DNA of 35,513 bases from Bacteroidota bacterium (lineage in GTDB: Bacteria; Bacteroidota; Ignavibacteria; SZUA-365), in the NCBI GenBank assembly GCA_029907355.1, contig JARYLZ010000025.1:1-35513 (forward strand), written 5' to 3'. The translations under genes and the position numbers were made by a program. The notes under the pieces are model-generated. The model had not been told where the DNA came from. It did not search any database and worked only from the letters and a program-made list of their open reading frames with translations. The first letter of the stretch is position 1. Every line of letters begins with the position of its first letter. Positions 17,425-25,600 of this stretch are shown in pieces.

Positions 17425-18963
17425 TTATTCGAGAGGTCCGATGCGCCGTTCCACGGCTTCCAGGATGGCGCCGTTGCGCACGAGTTCCGCCGCACGCCGG
17501 AGGTCTTCGGCGAGCACGCGGTCGTCCCCGAGGGACGGGATGACTTCGCGGATCGCCGCGTGCGCCGCGCTTGTCCCGCGTCCCATGGCGAGCGGTGCAT
17601 GGAAGTCCAGTCCTTGCGCAGCGGCGACGAATTCGATGGCGACGACCTGCTCGGCGTTGAGGAGAACGTGGAAAGCTTTCCGCGCGGCGATCGCGCCCAT
17701 GCTGTTGTGGTCTTCCTGGTTGGCGGAAGTCGGGATGGAATCGACACTCGCGGGGTGCGCGAGGACCTTGTTTTCCGAGACGAGGGCGGCGGCGGTGTAC
17801 TGCGCGATCATCAAGCCGCTGTTGAGGCCGCCGTTCCGTGTGAGGAAGCGCGGCAGTCCGCTGAGCGAACCGTTGACCAACCGCTCGATGCGGCGCTCGG
17901 AGATGCCTGCGAGCTCCGCGAGGGCGACGGCGAGGAAATCGCCTGCGAGGGCGACGGGTTCGCCGTGGAAATTCCCTCCCTCGATGAGTTCCTCGCCGTC
18001 GGCGAAGACGAGGGGGTTGTCCGTCACAGAATTGATCTCCACGGCGAGCACGCCCCGCACGTAATCCATCGCGTCGCGCATGGCTCCGTGCACCTGGGGA
18101 ATGCAACGGAGCGAGTACGCGTCCTGGACGATCTCGTGCCCGTGCCGATGCGCCTCGCGGATGGCACTTCCCTCGAGCAGGCGGAGCACGTTCCGCGCCG
18201 AGCGCTGCTGACCGGGGTGCGGGCGGACGGCGTGGAGCCGCGGCGAACAGGAGCGGTCCGTCCCACGGAGGGCTTCCATCGTCATGGCGCCCGCGATATC
18301 GCACTGGCGGGCCAGCGATGCGGCACGCACGGCGGCCAGCGACAGGTAGGCCGTCATCATCTGCGTCCCGTTGATGAGCGCGAGACCTTCCTTCGCCGCG
18401 AGGGTCGGCGGCGTCAGCCCCGCTGTGCGGAGCGCTTCCGCGATAGGACGGCGCCCATTCCCCTCCGCATCCCAGCACTCGCCGACACCCGTCATTCCGA
18501 GCACGAGGTGGGAGAGGGGAACCAGGTCGCCGCTCGAACCGACCGACCCCTGCGAGGGAATCACCGGAACGATGTCGGCGTTGAGCATGTCGAGGAGGAA
18601 ACGAACGGTCTCGACGCGGATGCCGGAATACCCGCCGGCGAGCGCATTCGCGCGGAGAAGCATCATCGCGCGCGTGACGGGTTTCGGGATCGGTTCGCCG
18701 CACCCCGCAGAATGGCTCACGATGAGGTTCTTCTGCAGCTGCTCGATGGCATCCTCGTCGATCGAGACCGTGCTGAATTCCCCGAAGCCGGTCGTGACAC
18801 CGTACATGGTGCGCTTCTCGCGGACCCATCGTTCGACGAGATCGCGCGAAGCCTGCATTCTCCTGCATGCATCCGGGTCAAGGGAAACCTCGCCGCCGCG
18901 TACCGCGATTGCGAACACGTCATCGAGCGTGAGCGAGGAACCGTCGAGTCGAAGGACAACCAT
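17425..18963 (-). CDS. hutH: Histidine ammonia-lyase family enzyme with Ser-Ser-Gly MIO triad
   Basis: A 512-residue MIO-dependent aromatic amino acid lyase, the normal length for HutH. The active-site Tyr54 lies in MYGVTTGFGEF. The cofactor-forming triad is Ser143-Ser144-Gly145 in GSVGSSGDLVPLSHL, where histidine ammonia-lyases usually have Ala-Ser-Gly. SHSAG (His84) and the Glu in NQEDHNSMG correspond to residues linked to histidine selectivity, and QDAYSLRCIPQVHGA is strongly conserved in the family. The expected reaction is histidine to urocanate plus ammonia. No hutU, hutI or hutG lies nearby. The start is ATG at 18963; the frame continues 19 codons upstream, but a promoter-like site at 18998-19027 would leave these out. 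Tyrosine lyase or an aminomutase are alternatives because of the altered triad. Confidence 0.9.
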   Translation of the reverse strand: MVVLRLDGSSLTLDDVFAIAVRGGEVSLDPDACRRMQASRDLVERWVREKRTMYGVTTGFGEFSTVSIDEDAIEQLQKNLIVSHSAGCGEPIPKPVTRAMMLLRANALAGGYSGIRVETVRFLLDMLNADIVPVIPSQGSVGSSGDLVPLSHLVLGMTGVGECWDAEGNGRRPIAEALRTAGLTPPTLAAKEGLALINGTQMMTAYLSLAAVRAASLARQCDIAGAMTMEALRGTDRSCSPRLHAVRPHPGQQRSARNVLRLLEGSAIREAHRHGHEIVQDAYSLRCIPQVHGAMRDAMDYVRGVLAVEINSVTDNPLVFADGEELIEGGNFHGEPVALAGDFLAVALAELAGISERRIERLVNGSLSGLPRFLTRNGGLNSGLMIAQYTAAALVSENKVLAHPASVDSIPTSANQEDHNSMGAIAARKAFHVLLNAEQVVAIEFVAAAQGLDFHAPLAMGRGTSAAHAAIREVIPSLGDDRVLAEDLRRAAELVRNGAILEAVERRIGPLE

Positions 18964-18997
18964 GGGAGGCAGGAGATCGGCTGAATATACTCGCCGC

Positions 18998-19027
18998 CAA
19001 ACTACGAAGGAACGACACATCGTTCAA
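18998..19027 (-). promoter_or_regulatory. Promoter-like site upstream of hutH
   Basis: Reading the minus strand, TTGAAC (19027 to 19022) and TAGTTTG (19004 to 18998) are separated by 17 bases and end 34 bases before the hutH ATG. Its form matches the site at 9606-9634. It supports the start at 18963 rather than the upstream in-frame ATG at 19020. Confidence 0.5.
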
Positions 19028-19217
19028 CGGAAAGCCGGCGAGGAACAACACGACAAGGGAACCGCCATGCGTCTGCTCGCGAAGGGAAACCCCGTCCCGG
19101 ATCTTCCCGTGCGGGATCGGTTCGGCGAGGAATTGGAAATGGGATCTCCGCATTTCATTTTTTCAGAAAGATGGGGAGAGGTTTCTCTCCGAGACATTCA
19201 ACTCCACACAGCATGTC

Positions 19218-21176
19218 ATGACACGGCCTTTCCGAGTGAGTCTCACCGCCTTCGGCGCGCTGCTTCTGCTCTATACCTTGCTCCGCCTCGGCTTCTACGT
19301 GGTGAACGGGGCATACTACACCGACGTCTCCGCCGTCGAGGTGTTCCGCGCTTTCGTCCGCGGTGTCCGCTTCGACGCGGCGGGCATTCTTCTCCTCAAC
19401 GTGCCCGTGCTCCTCCTTTACCTTCTCCCGGGCGAGCCTTCGCGTCTACGGTGGTACAGGGCTTTCGTGTTCGGTCTCTTCCTCCTCCTCAACGTCACCG
19501 CCATCGCCCTGAACCTCGCAGACTACGCCTACTACCCGATGGTTCAGCGCCGACTCCTCTACGAACCGTACACGATGCTGCCGGACCTGTGGCGCATGGC
19601 GCCCGCGACGCTTTCCCGTTACCGCTTCCTCGCCCTGGGTTTCGCCGTCCTCTCCGTGCTTTTCGCCCTCGGTATGTCGCGTCTCCTTCGTGCCGTGGAA
19701 CGACGGCAAGCGGCCCCCCGCGCCCTGTGGAAGGAAATCCTCACGCTCGCCCTGGCGGCAGTTCTCGTCGTCATCGGCATCCGCGGCGGTCTGCAATTGA
19801 AACCTCTCCGCCAGAGCAACGCATTCGTGTCGCCCGTCCCCGCCCTAGGGTACCTGACGCTCAACAGCACGTACACGGTTTTACGGACGCTCTTTCAACC
19901 GGCACTGCCTGCGTACGATTTTCTCCCGCAGGCGGAGGCGCAAGCGGAAGTCCGGACCCTGCTTGCCTCCTGCGGCGAGATGTTCCCCGATACGGCCTAC
20001 ACTTTTCTCCGAAAGCGTGCCCCCGCCGATGGGGAGAGGCGGCTCAACGTCGTCATCATCATCATGGAGAGCTGGACGACCGTTTACAACGGCTGCATCA
20101 GCGGCAAGCGGACGATCACGCCGTTCTTCGACTCGCTGGCGCGCGGCGGCCTCCTTTTTTCGAACTTCATGGCGAACGGACAGCGCTCGATCGAGGCGGT
20201 CCCCTCGATCCTTGCTTCCATCCCCGGTCTCTATCACGCCTCGCTCATCGGCTCGAAGGCGGAAATGAACAACATTCGCGGGCTCGGCACGATCCTCCGC
20301 GAGCGGGGCTACACGACCTCCTTCCACCATGGCGCGACGACGGGATCGATGGGATTCGACGCGTTCGCGCGACTCGCAGGCTTTTTCCATTACTATGGGA
20401 AAGAATCCTACCCTTCCCCGGCCGATTCTCTCTTCGATCACGTCTGGGGGTTGAACGACGAACCCTTTTTCCTCGACGCCGTCGAGAAGATCTCCGCTCT
20501 TCCGCGTCCCTTCTGCTCCGTCCTCTTCTCCCTCTCCTCGCACATCCCTTTCGAGGTGCCGCGACACCGCCATCCGCTCTTCGAAGCGTACAAAGAGGAT
20601 GACGCCTTCGAACGATCTCTCCGCTACTCGGATTTCGCCCTCGGGCGGTTCTTTCACAGCGCCCGCGAGAAACCGTGGTTCGACAGTACGGTCTTCCTCA
20701 TCACCGCGGACCACACCATCTTCGGGGCACGCAACACGGTGCATTCTTACTACCATATCCCGCTGTTGATCTATGCCCCCTCGTTCATTCGACCGGGGAG
20801 GGAAGACCGCATCGGTTCGCACGTCGACATTCTGCCGACGATTCTCGACCTGCTCGGGATACCGGCTTTCCACGCTTCGATGGGGCGTTCCCTGCTGGAT
20901 CCCGACCGCGTCCCGTTTGCGGTGGAACGCAACGGACCGGAGTATTGCATCTTCGATGATTCCCTCCTCTACGTTCACGACTTGGAAAACGAGAAGGGGC
21001 TATTCCGGTATCGCGAAAACCCGAAAACAGCGTGCGATGTGCGTGCCGTGTATCTTGAGCACGCAGCGAGGCTGCGGCGCATGCTTTTTTCGTATCTCCA
21101 GACCGTGACACACGCGCTGGCGGACAACCGCATCGTCCCGCCGGACTTGGTGAGATACATGAATCACCGACGATGA
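19218..21176 (+). CDS. LtaS/sulfatase-family membrane phospho- or sulfo-transferase
   Basis: A 652-residue protein with five N-terminal membrane helices (about residues 8-28, 53-70, 80-100, 136-156, 172-190) and a large extracytoplasmic sulfatase domain from about 270. This is the layout of lipoteichoic acid synthase and related phosphoglycerol or phosphoethanolamine transferases. Metal ligands appear as Glu284 (IIIMESWT) and Asp498-His499 (ITADHT). The expected nucleophile position is Ser324 in ANGQRSIEAVPSIL, where LtaS has threonine. SLSSHIPFEVP and HVDILPTILDLLGIP are family strands. A Gram-negative enzyme of this type would modify an envelope glycan or lipid; the substrate is not predictable. 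It is divergent from hutH over a 254-base gap. No strong SD is seen before the ATG. Confidence 0.88.
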   Translation: MTRPFRVSLTAFGALLLLYTLLRLGFYVVNGAYYTDVSAVEVFRAFVRGVRFDAAGILLLNVPVLLLYLLPGEPSRLRWYRAFVFGLFLLLNVTAIALNLADYAYYPMVQRRLLYEPYTMLPDLWRMAPATLSRYRFLALGFAVLSVLFALGMSRLLRAVERRQAAPRALWKEILTLALAAVLVVIGIRGGLQLKPLRQSNAFVSPVPALGYLTLNSTYTVLRTLFQPALPAYDFLPQAEAQAEVRTLLASCGEMFPDTAYTFLRKRAPADGERRLNVVIIIMESWTTVYNGCISGKRTITPFFDSLARGGLLFSNFMANGQRSIEAVPSILASIPGLYHASLIGSKAEMNNIRGLGTILRERGYTTSFHHGATTGSMGFDAFARLAGFFHYYGKESYPSPADSLFDHVWGLNDEPFFLDAVEKISALPRPFCSVLFSLSSHIPFEVPRHRHPLFEAYKEDDAFERSLRYSDFALGRFFHSAREKPWFDSTVFLITADHTIFGARNTVHSYYHIPLLIYAPSFIRPGREDRIGSHVDILPTILDLLGIPAFHASMGRSLLDPDRVPFAVERNGPEYCIFDDSLLYVHDLENEKGLFRYRENPKTACDVRAVYLEHAARLRRMLFSYLQTVTHALADNRIVPPDLVRYMNHRR

Positions 21177-22644
21177 GAGGTACCTCACGACGAAGCAATG
21201 ACCCGTCTGATACACGCTTGGGGAGGTCGGTTCGGTATGCTGAGCGAGGCTGCGTTTCTCATGAGGCGATGTCCAGGAGTCCACAGCGCGTTCGGTATAA
21301 TCGTTCGCCGGATTTAGAGATATGCCGTTCCGTGCCGAACGGCTGACCGGACCGGAGGGCACGAAAGACACACGGATCCCGGAGCGCCGCAAGGCTTCAT
21401 CCCGACGATGCCTTCCGACCGCCGCTGCCATGGTTTGCGAGGAACGCTCGTGCGCCGCTTTGCCGTGAAAGGGACCAGCGAATCGATCCTGTGCGGTACG
21501 CTGCGAAGAGAGGGGAGACGTGACGCACGGTGTACGGGACAAGACACGTGTTCTTCAAGTCCGTTTCGAATCATCACATTGCCGTGGAGGGAACCGGTCA
21601 AGGTAATCCCCTTTCGTATCGCCGAATCACGGCGAAACCCGGCAAATCCGAAACACGATGCGGCTCGGGGTGAAGGGACAGGGAACCGGAACTTCGCCTC
21701 TGAGGTTATGCAGCGGTATCCGAGGACGTTCCATCATGCCGACGTGGGGGAATCCGGTTAGGAGGCGTGTCCCTCACATGGCACCGGAGAACGAGAGATG
21801 CCGTTGCGACGTTGTTGATCCAGGCCGACTGTGCGAGGTCGCGGGGGCGGACGGTCATCCCCGATTCTCGTTCACGGTGACCGTCGGATGGACCGCACTC
21901 TGACAGTTCTTCCCGTCTTGCATGCGAGATATGATCTCACGAACCTACCAGGGTCGAGCAGGTTGCTGTTCCTATAAATTCTCGCAAATATCTTTCTGTT
22001 CCCTATCGCCCTCACGAATAACGGTCGAAACCCCATGGGAAAGACTGACACCCTCGAATGGAAATGAAGGGAAAACCATCATTGTTCAAATTTTCGCGAA
22101 TGATGTCCGATCGGTGAGGATGATATTTCCCTCTTGTTTTTTATTGTGTATTCGAAATCATCTTCCATTTTTCTTTATTTGATATGGAAATTCATTTGAT
22201 AAATAGTTAGGTTAAGTTCAATCATGAGGACGGCTGACGTTTCAGATCGAATAAAAACGTCACCGAAACAACAAGATGCTTCGGTTTTGCAGGTTCTCCC
22301 TTCGATGGTTCCCATGCGAATAGGGATTGTCGCAGTGAGAAATGGTGCGAAATCTCAACCGGTCCTGGAAGAACATCCTTTCAGGCAACTGGGATTTCCC
22401 CTTCATAGTCTCCTCGGTTTGTGACATCCCGGGTGATGGGATTTTTTACGCCTTTGTGAAAACTCACGGTCAATCGATCTTTCGAATGTTGCCGGTTCCC
22501 AACGATCATCGTTGCGGGAAAAAACAGCCTTATCATGGGAAGGGGTTTCTGTTTCGGGGACCGTTTCGCCCGTTGATCTTTCCTTTATGGATAACGAGAG
22601 TCCGTGTTTTTCCGGAGGCAGGCAGGCTTCGTACCGTCCGGCTC
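21177..22644 (+). other. Long stretch without a recognisable gene, including an AT-rich patch
   Basis: About 1.47 kb between the sulfatase and the first giant surface-protein gene. Several frames are open, the longest plausible one at 21408-21761, but none gives a protein-like composition or a known motif. From about 21940 to 22260 the DNA turns AT-rich, with runs such as TTTTTATTG near 22137-22145 and TTCTTTATTTG near 22171-22181, unlike the GC-rich surroundings. TAAGTTC at 22213-22219 resembles the -10 elements elsewhere in the window but has no good -35. The frame of the next gene stays open back to 22342 without protein-like content. The palindrome AACGATCATCGTT lies at 22501-22513. This stretch may hold promoter or regulatory RNA for the surface-protein array; no tRNA was seen. 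Confidence 0.5.
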
Positions 22645-25600
22645 ATGGTCAGTCTGTCGATATTTTTGTTGCCGGTTACAGTATCCTGCGCACATGTTGT
22701 CGATTGGTTCGTAAACGTGGGGAGCCGCGATGGAGCCCCGTTGACGGAACGTAGCCATTCCCCTCGTATCTCCTGCGTTTCACCCCCTCTCGCCTTCATC
22801 GAGAATGCAGGGCACGTTCGCGATCTCAGCGGACGGCAGCGGCCCGATGTCCTGTACCTGCTCGACGGTCGGAACGCGTGGTTGTATTTCACCGCCCGCT
22901 CCGTCAGTTTCGTTTTCCCGGGTAAACATCTTGAGGGAGAGAATACCCGGCAACAGGAACACATGAGTGGCCGGGTGCGGAACGGGGCGGGCATTCGGCG
23001 CATCGACATGGTCTTCGAGGGTGCTTCGGCCCACCCTGTCGTTGTTCCCGAGGACCCCCTCGACGTTGCCGTCTCGTTTTACACCCCCGCTGCGACCGCC
23101 GGCGTCCGCGTCGAGCGCGTGTACCGCACGCTCCGCTACCGCGGTATTTACGAGGGCATCGACCTTCTCTTCACCGTGAAGGACGATGGCGTCAAATACG
23201 CATTCATCATCCGGCCGGGGGGGAGGATATCGGATATCCGCATCCGTTATCTGGGTGCCGGGGACGTCTCGATCACACCCGGCGGCACTCTACAGGCCCT
23301 CTCGCCGGAGGGTGTCCTCGACGATTCCGCTCCCGTCGCGTGGACATCGCCCTTCCCGTTTTCTGGGACACTCCCGACCAGTCTCGAGTATTGCACGGCG
23401 GCGGAGCGGAGCGCCCCGGTCCTTGTGGACCGCGTTCTCGAAGGCTGTACGACGCGGTTCAGGGCGGCGCCCTACGACGGGAACTCGACACTCGTGATCG
23501 ACCCGTTCCTCCAGTGGTCGACGTACTTCGGCGGTTCCGCCCCGGATTACGCCCGGGCGGCCTGCATGGACGCGCAGGGGAATCTCTACATCGCCGGCTA
23601 TACGATGAGCACCGATTTCCCCGTGACCCCCGGCGCTTTCCAGGGGAAGAATGCAGGCAAACTGGATGTTTTCGTCGCAAAATTCGACCCATCCCGCGAG
23701 AAGGCATGGTGTACCTACTATGGCGGGTCGGGGGAAGAGGAATCGCCGCGGATCGCACCTGTGCCGGCGGGCGGTGTGGTCGTGTCGGGGAACACCACGA
23801 GCGATGATTTCCCCGTGTCGGCCGGCGCTTTCCAACCGCACAACAACGGGAAAACCGACATGTTTCTCCTCAAGCTCGACGCGGAAGGTGTGCGCGAGTG
23901 GGCCACATATTTCGGCGGGGGATTGAGCGACGAGTGTGCGGGTCTCGCGGTCTCGCGCGGGGGCGACATCGCCATTGCGGGCGGGACGTTCAGCACGAAT
24001 TTCCCCGTGAGCCGCGGTGCTTTTCAGACGATCAACACCGGGGACTTCGATGCCGTCGTCGCTCGCTTCAGCCCGGCGGGCGCGAGGATATGGGCGACGT
24101 ATATCGGCGGCTGGGGCATGGATTTCGCGACGTCCGTCGTGTTCGCGGGCAACGGGGAACTGTGCGTCGCCGGGTATACCGAAAGTCAGAATTTCCCCGT
24201 GTCGAGCCGGGCGGCGCAAGGGCGATACGGCGGGGGGCCTTACGATATGTTCGTCGGCCGTTTCACCGAGACCGGGTCCCTCGCCTGGGTCACGTACTGT
24301 GGCGGGAGCCGAGAAGACCGGGCGACGTCCGTCACGACGGACCGCACGGGGCGGATCATCGTCATCGGCCAGACGGAAAGCGGGGATTTCCCCGGCCTCG
24401 AGAAGGCGGGCGGCCAGGGCACCCAAGCATCCATCGACGCCGTCGTCGTGGAAATGGACGTGAAGGGTACGATCGTCCGCTCCCAACGGTTCGGGGGACG
24501 CGGGATCGATATCGCCACCGCGCACGTCGTGGACGACGCGGGGAATGTCATCATCGTCGGGCAGACGGAGAGCGTGGATTTCCCGGTCACCCACGACGCG
24601 TTCCAGCAAAAGCACGGCGGGGCATCCGACGTGTTCCTCGCGCGATTCAACGCCGCGGGGAGCAGAGTGTTCTCGACGTATTTCGGCGGGAGGGACCAGG
24701 ATATCCCTTACGGCATCGCCGTGGAAGCGAACGGGAACATTATCGTCACCGGCATCACGTCGAGCACGGATTTCTTCACGAGAAACGCTTCTCAGCGGAA
24801 GAGAGCGGGCTACACGGACGCGTTTCTCCTTCGCGTCGTGTTCGACGAGCCCGTCGCCAACGCGGGACCCGACACGATGGTCTGCCTCGGTTCGAGCGTG
24901 CAGATCGGGAGGCAGGCGAGCCGCGGGAAACCTCCTTACCGTTTCGCGTGGAAACCGTCCACGGCTTTGAGCGATCCTACTGCGATGTCCCCTCTCGCAG
25001 CGCCGCGCAAGACGACGGTCTATGAACTCACCGTCATGGATGCGGAGGGTGCGACGGGAACGGATTCCGTGACCGTCAGGGTCGTCGATCCCCCCCGTGT
25101 GAATGCCGGGAAAGACCGAGCGGTGTGCAAAGGGGACAGCGTCGTGCTCGCGGCGCATGTGAGCGGCGGTCTCAGCCCGTACTGGTATTCGTGGTCCCCT
25201 GCGACGGGTTTGAGCGCGACAGACGTTCTCTCCCCGAGGGTATTTCCGGGCGAGACGACACGCTTTACGCTGACCGTGCGCGACATGAACGGTTGTGTCG
25301 CATCGGATTCCGTCCTCGTCACGGTCTTCCCGCCGGTCGAGGCACATGCAGGGGACGATGTGACAATCTGTGCGGGCTCGGAGACGACCCTGGGTCTGTC
25401 CCCCACGGGCGGGAAAGCGCCTTACACGTACCGCTGGTCGCCGGCCGAAGGGCTCTCTTCCACCTCCTCGGTACGACCAACCGCAAAGCCGGATCGGACG
25501 ACGACATACTCGCTCGAGGTGACCGACGCGAACGGCTGCGTTGGGCGGGACACCGTAACCGTTCGCATCCTGGAACGCATTCGTGCGGATGCAGGGCCGG

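Noticed and set aside
19067-19217. A peptide in the hutH-sulfatase gap (LLAKGNPVPDLPVRDRFG) faintly like a redoxin N terminus
   Set aside because: The similarity is limited to about 20 residues, the frame runs on out of frame into the sulfatase gene, and no active-site cysteine follows.
18371-20602. A 743-codon open frame on the plus strand
   Set aside because: It runs antisense to hutH and then out of frame inside the sulfatase gene; both real genes have clear motifs. The sequence is Arg/Ser/Pro rich, as expected for a shadow in GC-rich DNA.
21408-21761. A 117-codon ORF in the stretch after the sulfatase
   Set aside because: It is Arg-rich with no motif, membrane segment or SD, and several other frames are open there as well.
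22224-22424. A 66-codon ORF upstream of giant protein 1
   Set aside because: It has no SD, no recognisable motif, and a composition that looks random.
22501-22513. Palindrome AACGATCATCGTT as a possible operator or terminator
   Set aside because: It is short, with no T run and no second copy found near other genes; it could be chance.
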